From positions 18,909-31,079 of the forward strand of contig JAEPNS010000002.1 of NCBI GenBank assembly GCA_017643325.1: a stretch of DNA of 12,171 bases. The letters run 5' to 3'. The notes below the pieces were generated by a model. That model was not told the DNA's origin, did not search any database, and saw only the letters and a list, made by a program, of their open reading frames with translations. Source of the DNA: Alphaproteobacteria bacterium (lineage in GTDB: Bacteria > Pseudomonadota > Alphaproteobacteria > UBA6615). Positions 1-6,928 of this stretch are shown in pieces. Numbering within the stretch: the first letter of the stretch is position 1; each line of letters starts with the position of its first letter. The position numbers were made by a program, and so were the translations under genes.

Positions 1-645
1 GATCACACGTCCGTCCTCGGACCGGATGCGCGTGTAGCACTCGTAGAAGCGGTTCTTGCGCTGGGGCAGGCTGACGATCGGCTGGAGATAGACGTCCACC
101 CGGTCGAGACGCAGCGCCTCGCGCACGATATCGAGGATTTCCTCGTCCTCGGCGGACCGCAGGTCCTCGCCGGACGGGGCCGACACCGACTTGCCGCCCT
201 CGACCGCGACCAGTTTCGGGCGCTCGTTGACCTGCATCTGGCCGGCCATGGCGGCGACTTCCGCCTGCTTCTGCGAAAAGCTTACGATCAGGCCCTGCAG
301 AACCTTCACCTCCGAGACCATCTGCGACACGCGCTGCTCGCCCGCCTTGCCGACCTGTTCCAGCGCCTGGCGCATCTGCAGCGCCTGGGTCTGGGTGTTC
401 AGAAGGTCCTCGGCGATCTCTCGCGTCTGGCGGCGAACGAGATTCATTTCCTCCGCCATCCGCCGGTTCCGCTCGCTCTGCGCGAAGACGTACTGGGCAA
501 AGACGCACGCAAGGAAGACGATCCCCCCGACGAACGGCGCGGTCGCCTGGGTGACGAAGGAGACATAGACCGGCGCCAGCAACGCGATCGCGGATGCGAA
601 GACGAAGTAGGACGCGGCAATGATGGCGTGCAGGATCAGTGGCAT
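1..645 (-). CDS. TipF-like membrane-anchored EAL domain protein (N-terminal 215 residues, cut by window edge)
   Basis: Translated from ATG at 645, the frame stays open to base 1. Residues about 4-31 and 36-55 are hydrophobic and look like two membrane segments. Residues about 57-140 are charged and heptad-like, suggesting a coiled coil. After a linker, an EAL domain begins near residue 180 with VYLQPIVSL at 185-193. The position of the EAL motif itself reads E202-C-Y-T-R, so the glutamate is kept but the rest of the signature is altered. This layout (two membrane helices, coiled coil, C-terminal EAL) matches Caulobacter TipF, a flagellum-assembly protein that binds c-di-GMP; TipF has about 450 residues, so roughly the second half lies outside. 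The role as c-di-GMP receptor or phosphodiesterase at the cell pole is inferred. A CtrA-type half-site lies about 40 bp upstream. It could also be an ordinary EAL phosphodiesterase; its catalytic residues are not in view. Confidence 0.8.
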   Translation of the reverse strand, partial: MPLILHAIIAASYFVFASAIALLAPVYVSFVTQATAPFVGGIVFLACVFAQYVFAQSERNRRMAEEMNLVRRQTREIAEDLLNTQTQALQMRQALEQVGKAGEQRVSQMVSEVKVLQGLIVSFSQKQAEVAAMAGQMQVNERPKLVAVEGGKSVSAPSGEDLRSAEDEEILDIVREALRLDRVDVYLQPIVSLPQRKNRFYECYTRIRSEDGRVI

Positions 646-683
646 GGCTCTGGAAGGGAATTTGCCCCGCCAAGCCTTGCGAT

Positions 684-691
684 ATGGTTAA
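684..691 (-). promoter_or_regulatory. candidate CtrA half-site upstream of the EAL gene
   Basis: On the minus strand this reads TTAACCAT, the half-site form of the CtrA recognition sequence (TTAA-N7-TTAA) often seen in alphaproteobacteria. It lies 39-46 bases before the ATG at 645. No good second TTAA is found at the right distance. Cell-cycle or motility control of a TipF-like gene by CtrA would make sense, but an 8-base match alone is weak evidence. Confidence 0.35.
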
Positions 692-730
692 CGGAATTTA
701 GTTCCTGAGCGCGATGTCCGAGATTGAAAT

Positions 731-748
731 GTCATGCCCGGGCTTGAC
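731..748 (-). terminator. possible weak terminator after the M20 amidohydrolase operon
   Basis: An imperfect palindrome of 18 bases (arms GTCA-x-GC, centre CCCGGG) lies 16 bases beyond the M20 stop codon. On the minus strand it is followed by ATTTCAAT, which is only a poor U-tract. It may end the nitrilase-M20 transcript before the EAL promoter, or be a simple GC palindrome. Confidence 0.3.
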
Positions 749-763
749 GGAGCAGGAGCGGCG

Positions 764-1936
764 TCAACGCTCCGCCGGCAGCGCCTGCTCGACAAGGCTC
801 GCCCAGTAGGACACGCCGATGGGGATCACCTCGTCGTTGAAGTCGTAGCCCGGGTTGTGGAGCATGCAGCCGCCCTCGCCCGCGCCGTTCCCGACCCAGA
901 CATAGGTTCCGGGCTTCTCGCGCAGCATGTAGGCGAAATCCTCCGAGCCCATGCTCGGCACCGGGCTGCGGTTGATCGCGCCGTCGCCGACGACCGCGCT
1001 CGCGGCTTCGGCGGCCAGTTCGGTTTCCTCGACCGTATTGACCGTGGCCGGGTAGCGCTTCTCGTAGCGCAGCTCCGCGGTCGCCCCGTAGGCGGCACAG
1101 ATGCCGTCGGCGATCCGTTTCATGGCCGGCTCCACGGTGTCGCGGACCTCCTCGCGGAACGAGCGCACGGTGCCGGCCAGCGTCACCTCGTCCGGGATGA
1201 CATTGTAGGCATCGCCGCCGTGGATCTGGGTCACGGAGACCACCAGCGCATCGATCGGGTCGGTGTTGCGGCTGGTGATCGACTGCAGCGCGCCGACCAC
1301 CTCGGAGGCGACCACAATGCTGTCCACGCCCTGGTGCGGCATCGCCCCGTGGCTGCCGCGGCCGCGGATGACGAGGTCGAAGATGTCGAACGCCGCCATC
1401 ATCGGCCCGGGCGCGACCGCGAACTCGCCGACCGGCATCCCCGGCCAGTTGTGCATGCCGTAGATCGCCTCGACCGGGAACTTCTCGAACAGGCCTTCCT
1501 TCACCATGACCTCGGCGCCGCCCTCGGCCTCCTCGGCCGGCTGGAACACGAAGTAGACCGTGCCGTCGAAATCCTTCGTCTCGGCCAGGTACTTCGCCGC
1601 CCCGAGCAGCATGGTCGTGTGGCCGTCATGGCCGCAGCCGTGCATCTTGCCGGGCACGGTCGAGGCATGCGCGAAGTCGTTGCCCTCCTCCATCGGCAGC
1701 GCGTCCATGTCGGCTCGCAAGGCGATGGCGCGGTTGCCGGTCCCCACCGTCAGCTTGCCGACGACACCGGTCTTCGCGAGGCCGGTCTCGACCTCGACAC
1801 CGAAGCTCTCGAGCCGCTCGGCGACCAGCGCGGCGGTGCGCTCCTCCTCGAAGGCAAGCTCCGGATGGGCATGGAAATCCCGCCGCCATTCGGTGAGCAG
1901 GTCGTGGTCGCGCTTGATCTCGTCGCGGATGTTCAT
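764..1936 (-). CDS. M20 family metallo-amidohydrolase (hippurate hydrolase / IAA-amino acid hydrolase type)
   Basis: The 390-residue product hydrolyses an N-acyl amino acid or similar amide, a typical length for the M20D group of cytoplasmic amidohydrolases. Metal-binding and catalytic motifs are intact: GCGHDGH with C101 and H103, PAEE with E135 and E136, HNWP with H162, and near the C-terminus MGSEDFAY and LHNPGYDF. The central MPHQGVDSI stretch belongs to the dimerisation domain. I chose the ATG at 1936 because the protein then begins MNIRDEIKRD, a family-like start, and AGGAGAGG lies just upstream; a frame extension to 1975 adds 13 poorly fitting residues overlapping the previous stop. 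The nitrilase-type gene ends 35 bp upstream on the same strand, so the two are probably co-transcribed. The true substrate cannot be read from sequence; hippurate, N-acetyl amino acids and carbamoyl compounds are all possible. Confidence 0.93.
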   Translation of the reverse strand: MNIRDEIKRDHDLLTEWRRDFHAHPELAFEEERTAALVAERLESFGVEVETGLAKTGVVGKLTVGTGNRAIALRADMDALPMEEGNDFAHASTVPGKMHGCGHDGHTTMLLGAAKYLAETKDFDGTVYFVFQPAEEAEGGAEVMVKEGLFEKFPVEAIYGMHNWPGMPVGEFAVAPGPMMAAFDIFDLVIRGRGSHGAMPHQGVDSIVVASEVVGALQSITSRNTDPIDALVVSVTQIHGGDAYNVIPDEVTLAGTVRSFREEVRDTVEPAMKRIADGICAAYGATAELRYEKRYPATVNTVEETELAAEAASAVVGDGAINRSPVPSMGSEDFAYMLREKPGTYVWVGNGAGEGGCMLHNPGYDFNDEVIPIGVSYWASLVEQALPAER

Positions 1937-1971
1937 TCCTGTTGTCCTCTCCTGCGCCTCACGGCACCTTT

Positions 1972-2796
1972 TCAAAGCACGCGATGGTTCGCCACCGGGA
2001 TGCGCGCGCGCACGTCCTTCATGTAGTCCAGGTCAATCTCGGCCGTGGCGTGCCCCGGGCCCTCGGCGGCCTGGGCCAGCACGTGGCCCCAGGGGTTCAC
2101 GATCATCGAATGGCCCCAGCTCGCCCGCTCGTCGTTGCCCTCGAAATAGGTCCCGGTCTGCGCCGCGGCCACCACATAGGTCTGGGTCTCGAGCGCGCGG
2201 GCGCGCAGCAGCACCTCCCAGTGGTCCTTGCCGGTCTGGAGCGTGAAGGCGGCGGGCACCATGATGACGTCCGCGCCCTCGCGCGCGAGCGCCGTGTAGA
2301 GCTCTGCGAAGCGCAGGTCGTAGCAGATGCTGCAGCCCACCGTGGTGCCGTCGGCGTCGTAGGTCACGACCTCCCGGCCCGCGCCGAAGGTGTCGGACTC
2401 GCGGTAGTCGCGCCCGTCCGGCGTCGTCACGTCGAACAGGTGGATCTTCCGGTAGCGGGCCAGTTCATCCCCCGCGCGGTCGAACGCGATGGTGGTGTTG
2501 TAGAAATCCTCGCCATCCCGTTCCACGAAACTGCCGCCATGGACGAAGACGCCGTGGTCGCGGGCGATGCCGCGCAGGGTCTCGTAGGCCGCGCCGCCGT
2601 CGCCGCCGCGCGCGGGCAGGTCTTCCGCCGCGGCGCGCTTGTCGGCCACGGACGCGCCCATGAAGGCGAACACCTCGGGGAAGACCAGCATGTCCGGCCG
2701 GTCGCGTTCGACGGCGCGCGCGGCGAGCGCGCGCGCCTGGTCGAGGTTGGCCGCCTTGTCGCTGCGGGTGTTCATCTGGATGGCGCTGATTTTCAT
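1972..2796 (-). CDS. carbon-nitrogen hydrolase (nitrilase superfamily, Nit/omega-amidase-like)
   Basis: The 274-residue protein is a cytoplasmic C-N hydrolase of the nitrilase superfamily. The Glu-Lys-Cys triad is visible: E41 in VFPEVF, K117 in YRKIHLFD, and C158 in GCSICYDLRF. Its length and the RKIHLFDV and CYDLRF signatures fit the Nit1/Nit2 branch, whose members hydrolyse omega-amides such as deaminated glutathione or alpha-ketoglutaramate; other carbon-nitrogen hydrolases remain possible. I prefer the ATG at 2796 (MKISAIQMN). A TTG at 2805 is in frame and is better spaced from the only SD-like CAGG, so three extra residues are possible. It precedes the M20 hydrolase by 35 bp. The gene immediately upstream is the AT-rich P-loop-like orphan, which ends 25 bp before this start, so the original promoter of this operon may have been displaced. 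Confidence 0.92.
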   Translation of the reverse strand: MKISAIQMNTRSDKAANLDQARALAARAVERDRPDMLVFPEVFAFMGASVADKRAAAEDLPARGGDGGAAYETLRGIARDHGVFVHGGSFVERDGEDFYNTTIAFDRAGDELARYRKIHLFDVTTPDGRDYRESDTFGAGREVVTYDADGTTVGCSICYDLRFAELYTALAREGADVIMVPAAFTLQTGKDHWEVLLRARALETQTYVVAAAQTGTYFEGNDERASWGHSMIVNPWGHVLAQAAEGPGHATAEIDLDYMKDVRARIPVANHRVL

Positions 2797-2809
2797 GTTT
2801 GGCAACAGA

Positions 2810-3380
2810 CCTGAGAATTTGTCACATCCAGCCCCACGCGGTTCTAATTTTGGATGCCGTCAAATTCGTAGGAGAAGAAGCCGAGTGCGGCAAATAAATG
2901 GTCGGTGCGGGCATATTGTAATTGGCGAACGGATTGTTTTTGGAAGACCCGATTTTCCGATGGCCTAACACTGCAATATTCTCAACTATCCAACCGGATT
3001 GTCCCATTTGGTCAAAATAGCCTTTGAAGTCGGGAAGATTCTTGGTTTTTCCTTCTTTCACCCAGAGAGGAAGCAATACGTAAGGAAATTCATCGCAATC
3101 GGCGATCAGTTCGCCCGGGCTCTTCGCATATTCTCCCTCCTCTCCTTCCTGCATCGAACTGATGAACACAAATACATCGATAACTCGATCATCTTTCAGC
3201 GCAACTTGCTTGACGTTGTTTTGAAGATTCTTCGGAGCAAACCCACTTGCACCGGTGAGAGCCCTCATAACCGACGATTTTCTCGATTCAGGATTTCCGA
3301 TAATTACATATGCTCGTGTCATAACTAGGACTCCGTCGGGTTCATCACGGTCTCACCAGTTGAAAAGTGTAGTACGACCT
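2810..3380. other. AT-rich islet, probable horizontally acquired insertion
   Basis: Base composition changes abruptly here. Hand counts give 51 G/C in 120 bases at 2941-3060 against 44 in 60 at 3661-3720 inside manC. The islet starts right after the nitrilase gene start and ends at the manC start. It contains one complete gene (2822-3322) and perhaps the tail of another (3325-3384). I see no terminal inverted repeats, target-site duplication, integrase or transposase, so the mode of entry is unknown. Confidence 0.7.
2822..3322 (-). CDS. uncharacterised P-loop-like protein, AT-rich orphan
   Basis: I do not recognise a named family for this 166-residue protein. The N-terminus reads as a beta strand followed by a variant Walker A: VIIGNPESRKSSV, in which G9 to S16 fit GxxxxGK[ST] except that R14 replaces the conserved glycine. 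ALTG at 21-24 then resembles the helix after a P-loop. A second hydrophobic strand (VIDVFVFIS) and a third (YVLLPLW) follow, as in a small Rossmann-like P-loop fold, but no clear Walker B aspartate or GTPase NKxD motif is visible. The C-terminus ends SKIRTAWGWM. There is no signal peptide or membrane helix. ATG at 3322 is supported by GGAG nine bases upstream. Base composition and codon use differ sharply from both neighbours, which points to transfer. It may bind nucleotides; it could also be a decayed relative that no longer does. It is likely transcribed into the nitrilase gene. Confidence 0.75.
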   Translation of the reverse strand: MTRAYVIIGNPESRKSSVMRALTGASGFAPKNLQNNVKQVALKDDRVIDVFVFISSMQEGEEGEYAKSPGELIADCDEFPYVLLPLWVKEGKTKNLPDFKGYFDQMGQSGWIVENIAVLGHRKIGSSKNNPFANYNMPAPTIYLPHSASSPTNLTASKIRTAWGWM

Positions 3381-3384
3381 TGTC
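3325..3384 (-). pseudogene. possible 3' remnant of a truncated gene upstream of the P-loop-like gene
   Basis: On the minus strand a 19-codon frame with no start codon near its beginning ends with TAG two bases before the ATG at 3322. Its conceptual product ends VVLHFSTGETVMNPTES, which reads like a natural protein tail with a beta-hairpin. The SD (GGAG) of the P-loop-like gene lies inside it, as is usual for tightly packed operon genes. It would fit a partner gene cut off at the islet edge, where manC now begins. Nineteen codons can also occur by chance, so this is a suggestion only. Confidence 0.3.
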
Positions 3385-4792
3385 TCATCAGATAACCCCC
3401 GTCATCCTGTCCGGCGGCGCGGGCACCCGGCTCTGGCCCATGAGCCGGCGCGACTACCCCAAGCAGTTCCTGCCGCTGGCGGGCGACAACGCGATGCTGG
3501 AAGACACCGCGCGCCGCGTCGCGGTGCCGAACCGCTTCGCGCCGGTCCTCGTCGTCTGCAACGAGGAGCACCGGTTCATGGTCGCCGAGCAGCTCCGCCG
3601 CCAGGAACAGACGCCGCAGGGCATCCTGCTCGAGCCGGTCGGCCGCAACACCGCGCCCGCGCTCACCGCCGCGGCCCAGTGGCTGCTCGAGCGCGACCCG
3701 GACGCGATCATGCTGGTGCTGCCGTCGGACCATGTCGTGCAGGACGTGAAGGCGTTCCGGGCCGCCGCGCTCACCGCCGGCGAGGCCGCGCAGGCCGGTC
3801 GCCTGGTCACCTTCGGGATCGAGCCCCGCGCGCCGGAAACCGGGTTCGGCTACATCGCCGCCGGGGACGCGCTCGCCGGTATCGAGGGCGCGCGGGCGGT
3901 CGAGGGCTTCGTCGAGAAGCCCGACCTGAAGACCGCCGAGCGGTTCGTCGCCGGCGGCAACCATTTCTGGAACAGCGGGATGTTCGTGTTCCGCGCCGAC
4001 GCGCTGCTTGCCGAGATCGAGGCCTTCGAGCCCGCCATCGCGACCGCCACCCGCGCGGCGCTCGACGCCGGGTCGGAGGACCTGGACTTCTTCCGCCTCG
4101 ACAGGGCCGCCTTCGCCGAGGCGCCGGCGGAATCCATAGACTACGCGGTCATGGAAAAGACCGACCGGGCCGCCGTCGTGCCCGTCGATATGGGCTGGTC
4201 CGACGTCGGCTCCTGGCGCGCGCTGTGGGAGATCGGCTCCAAGGACAACGCGGGCAACGTCGTGGTCGGCGACGTGATGCAGGTCGGCGCGCGCGACTGC
4301 TACCTGCGCAGCGACGGAACGCTGGTGGCGGCGATCGGCTTGGAGGACTTCGTCGTCGTCGCCTCCACCGATGCCGTCCTCGTGGCGCCGAAGGACGAGG
4401 TGCAGCAGGTCCGCGACATCGTCGATCAGCTCGACAAGGCCGGGCGCAGCGAGGCCGTGACCTTCCCCGAGGTCTACCGCCCGTGGGGCTGGTACAAGAC
4501 GCTCAACGCGGGCCCGGGCTTCCACGTCAAGCGGATCACGCTGCACGCGGGCGGGCGCGTGAACCTGCGCCGCCACCGCCACGCGGCCCAGCACTGGACC
4601 GTGGTCAGCGGCACCGCGCATGTCACGCTGGAGGGCGAGGAGCACAGGCTGGAGCCGGGCGAATCCATCTCGATCCCCGCCGGCGCAGCCCACGACCTCG
4701 CGACGGCGGACAACCGCGAGCTCTCGCTGATCGAGGTGCAGGCCGGTCCGAACGCGGGCCGGGACGCGTTCGAGCGCCTCGAGGACGGCTGA
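3380..4792 (+). CDS. manC: mannose-1-phosphate guanylyltransferase / mannose-6-phosphate isomerase
   Basis: The 470-residue protein makes GDP-mannose from mannose-1-phosphate and GTP, the activated sugar for LPS and exopolysaccharide. The nucleotidyltransferase domain fills about residues 1-340: GGAGTRLWPMSR at 12-23, PKQFL at 27-31, FVEKPD at 177-182 and NSGMFVF. The C-terminal type II phosphomannose isomerase cupin starts at about RPWGWYKTL; it has H399, H401 and H438 of the metal site, but Q404 where AlgA-like proteins have glutamate (HHHRAEHW), so isomerase activity may be altered. The length fits bifunctional ManC/AlgA/CpsB. The only plausible start is TTG at 3380, giving MSHQITPVILSGG; I see no SD before it and no ATG or GTG that would retain the N-terminal strand. 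It lies exactly where the AT-rich islet ends, so the native start region may have been lost. No other polysaccharide genes are adjacent. Confidence 0.93.
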   Translation: MSHQITPVILSGGAGTRLWPMSRRDYPKQFLPLAGDNAMLEDTARRVAVPNRFAPVLVVCNEEHRFMVAEQLRRQEQTPQGILLEPVGRNTAPALTAAAQWLLERDPDAIMLVLPSDHVVQDVKAFRAAALTAGEAAQAGRLVTFGIEPRAPETGFGYIAAGDALAGIEGARAVEGFVEKPDLKTAERFVAGGNHFWNSGMFVFRADALLAEIEAFEPAIATATRAALDAGSEDLDFFRLDRAAFAEAPAESIDYAVMEKTDRAAVVPVDMGWSDVGSWRALWEIGSKDNAGNVVVGDVMQVGARDCYLRSDGTLVAAIGLEDFVVVASTDAVLVAPKDEVQQVRDIVDQLDKAGRSEAVTFPEVYRPWGWYKTLNAGPGFHVKRITLHAGGRVNLRRHRHAAQHWTVVSGTAHVTLEGEEHRLEPGESISIPAGAAHDLATADNRELSLIEVQAGPNAGRDAFERLEDG

Positions 4793-4865
4793 GCGCGCTT
4801 GCCCGCATCGGCCGGGACGAATAACGTCGGCCCGACATCGCACCCGAACCGCGAGAGAAAACGCC

Positions 4866-6269
4866 ATGGCTCCGTCCGACCGCACAGGTTTCGCCCCGAA
4901 TTCCGCCGCCGCGCGGGATATCGAGTACTACCTGCACCCCTTCACCAACCTGAAGCTGCACGAGAAGAACGGCCCGCTCATCGTCAACGAGGGCAAGGGC
5001 ATCTACGTCTATGACGACCAGGGCAACGAGATCATCGAGGGGATGGCCGGCCTGTGGTGCACGTCGCTGGGCTTCGGCGAGGAGCGGCTCGCCAAGGTCG
5101 CCTACGAGCAGATGCTGCGCCTGCCCTACATGCAGGGCTTCACCCACCGCTCCAACGAGGTCGCGATCGACCTGGCGGAGAAGCTGATCCAGATCGCGCC
5201 GGGCGCGATGGGCAAGGTGTTCTTCACCAACTCCGGGTCCGAGGCGAACGACACCCAGGTGAAGATCGTCTGGTACTACAACAACGCCCGCGGCAAGCCG
5301 GAGAAGAAGAAGATCATCGGCCGCCACAAGGCCTACCACGGCATCACCCTTGCCGCCTCCAGCCTGACCGGCGTCGACTACGCCCAGAAGGGCTTCGACG
5401 TCCCGCTCGACCGCTTCCTGCATGTCACCACGCCACACTACTGGCGCGAGGGGCAGGAGGGCGAGAGCGAGGACGAATTCTCGACCCGGCTCGCCCAGGA
5501 ACTCGACGACCTCATCGAGGCGGAAGGCCCCGACACCGTCGCGGCCTTCATCGCCGAGCCGGTGATGGGCGCGGGCGGGCTGATCCCGCCGCCGGCCGGC
5601 TACTTCCCGAAGATCCAGAAGGTGCTCAAGAAGCACGACGTGCTGATGATCGCCGACGAGGTCATCACCGGCTTCATGCGTACCGGCAACATGTTCGGTT
5701 GCGAGACCTACGACATCCAGCCGGACCTGATCTCCATCGCCAAGGCGCTGTCCTCGGCCTACCTGCCGATCGGCGCGGTGATGATGACCAACGAGGTCTA
5801 CAACGTGCTGCGCGAGGGCGGCGACAAATTCGGCATGTGGAACACCGGCTACACCTATTCCGGCCATCCGGTCTCCGCCGCCGTGGCGCTGGAAACGCTG
5901 CGCATCTACGAGGAACGCGACATCCTCGGCCATGTGCGCTCGGTGATGGACGGCTTCCAGGAGCAGATGGCGGCCCACGCCGACCACCCGCTCGTCGGCG
6001 AGAAGCGCGGCGTCGGCCTGTTCGCCGCCTGGGAACTGACGCCGGACAAGGAGAACAAGGGCACGTTCGACCCCGCCCGGCGCGTCGCCTTCCAGATGGC
6101 GGCGTTTGCCCAGGCCAACGGCCTGATCATGCGCGCGCTGCCGTCCGACACCATCGCGCTGTGTCCGCCGCTGATCATCAGCGAGGCGGAGATCGAGGAA
6201 ACGGTCAGGCGCGCGGCGAAGTCGCTCGACGACATCTACAAGTGGGTCCAGGACGAGGGGCTGGTCTAG
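4866..6269 (+). CDS. class III (omega) aminotransferase, PLP-dependent
   Basis: The 467-residue protein is a fold-type I aminotransferase of class III, which moves an amino group, usually from an omega-amine or beta-amino acid, to pyruvate or another keto acid. The Schiff-base lysine is K293 in SIAKALSSAYLPIGAV, and the cofactor-nitrogen aspartate is D264 in IADEVITGF. The phosphate-binding GSEAND motif and the YHGITLAA stretch are also in place. Length is typical. ATG at 4866 has GAGAG about ten bases upstream. It follows manC by 73 bp on the same strand and precedes a small cupin gene by 66 bp. The gap before it holds a weak TTGCCC-N16-ATAACG match, so it may have its own promoter. Close relatives include taurine-, beta-alanine- and putrescine-pyruvate aminotransferases; the substrate here cannot be assigned. 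Confidence 0.93.
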   Translation: MAPSDRTGFAPNSAAARDIEYYLHPFTNLKLHEKNGPLIVNEGKGIYVYDDQGNEIIEGMAGLWCTSLGFGEERLAKVAYEQMLRLPYMQGFTHRSNEVAIDLAEKLIQIAPGAMGKVFFTNSGSEANDTQVKIVWYYNNARGKPEKKKIIGRHKAYHGITLAASSLTGVDYAQKGFDVPLDRFLHVTTPHYWREGQEGESEDEFSTRLAQELDDLIEAEGPDTVAAFIAEPVMGAGGLIPPPAGYFPKIQKVLKKHDVLMIADEVITGFMRTGNMFGCETYDIQPDLISIAKALSSAYLPIGAVMMTNEVYNVLREGGDKFGMWNTGYTYSGHPVSAAVALETLRIYEERDILGHVRSVMDGFQEQMAAHADHPLVGEKRGVGLFAAWELTPDKENKGTFDPARRVAFQMAAFAQANGLIMRALPSDTIALCPPLIISEAEIEETVRRAAKSLDDIYKWVQDEGLV

Positions 6270-6335
6270 CCCCTCGCCCGGGGCCGCGATCCGCGCTAAC
6301 ATCCACGCAGGAAACAAGGAAACGGGAGCAACGCC

Positions 6336-6758
6336 ATGAGCGAAGCAGTTGCGTACGATGAGAACGCCACGCCGGGGTACGAGGTCCGCCGCAAGGACGA
6401 CCCCGTGTTCGTCGAGGGCCGCCGGGATTTCTTCGACTACATCGATCTTGGCACCCAGGAGGCGAGCGACGGCAAGATGCGGGTCCAGATCACCCGCGCC
6501 AAGAAGGGCCTCGTGAAGCCGACCGGCTGGCACGTCCACAAGTGCGAGGGCCAGTTCGTCTACATGCTCGACGGCTATCTCGACCTCGCCTTTGCCGACC
6601 AGACCGTGCGTCTGGAGGCCGGCGATTCGATCTATATCCCGGGCGACACGCCGCACAACGAGACCGGCACGTCCGAAATGTTCGACCTGATCGAGATCTC
6701 GATCCCGGCGAAGATGGACACCGAACCCTGCGATCCGCCGCCGGGCTGCGAGGCGTAG
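6336..6758 (+). CDS. small single-domain cupin protein
   Basis: This 140-residue protein carries one cupin_2 beta-barrel over residues about 45-130. The metal-binding motif 1 reads WHVHKCEGQFVYMLDG, with H66 and H68; at the usual glutamate position stands Q73 (or E71 if the spacing is shorter). Motif 2, GDSIYIPGDTPHNE, supplies H107. ATG at 6336 has a good GGGAG site nine bases upstream. It lies 66 bp behind the aminotransferase with no terminator between them, so the pair is likely one transcript. Cupins of this size act as small dioxygenases, isomerases or ligand sensors; which applies here is unknown. It is not a close relative of the three minus-strand cupins at 8805-10617: its N-terminus and motif 2 differ. 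A 235-bp gap to hemA follows. Confidence 0.88.
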   Translation: MSEAVAYDENATPGYEVRRKDDPVFVEGRRDFFDYIDLGTQEASDGKMRVQITRAKKGLVKPTGWHVHKCEGQFVYMLDGYLDLAFADQTVRLEAGDSIYIPGDTPHNETGTSEMFDLIEISIPAKMDTEPCDPPPGCEA

Positions 6759-6922
6759 CTGGACGGCAGGGAGCACGTCCGCGCCGGATTGGTTTACGCG
6801 TTCTCAACACCTGTGGCGTCTGGTGCGCGTCGAGACGTCCGGAGCGAACGCGGCGTGAAAATCGCGGTGTTCCGGGAAAGAACTGCGGCGAGCCGCCGCG
6901 ATGGAATTTCCGACCGGGTGGG

Positions 6923-6928
6923 TATAAT
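6923..6928 (+). promoter_or_regulatory. candidate -10 box of the hemA promoter
   Basis: A perfect TATAAT, rare in this GC-rich DNA, lies 65 bases before the hemA ATG. No convincing -35 hexamer is found 16-18 bp upstream. Two small palindromes are close by: GTTC-N7-GAAC at 6869-6883 and GGAATTTCC at 6903-6911. The second overlaps the place where a -35 would be and could bind an activator or repressor. The rest of the 6759-6993 gap shows nothing else I can name. Confidence 0.5.

Noticed and set aside
734..2026. Long open frame on the plus strand (430 codons) across the amidase genes
   Set aside because: It is antisense to the M20 and nitrilase genes, has a low-complexity Ala/Arg/Asp/His composition typical of GC-rich shadow frames, and shows no domain motifs.
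2810..3380. AT-rich islet as an insertion sequence or integron cassette
   Set aside because: No transposase, terminal inverted repeats, direct repeats or attC-like structure could be found by eye.
4623..6776. Very long open frame on the minus strand (717 codons)
   Set aside because: It lies antisense to manC, the aminotransferase and the small cupin, all of which carry clear catalytic motifs; the translation has shadow-frame composition.
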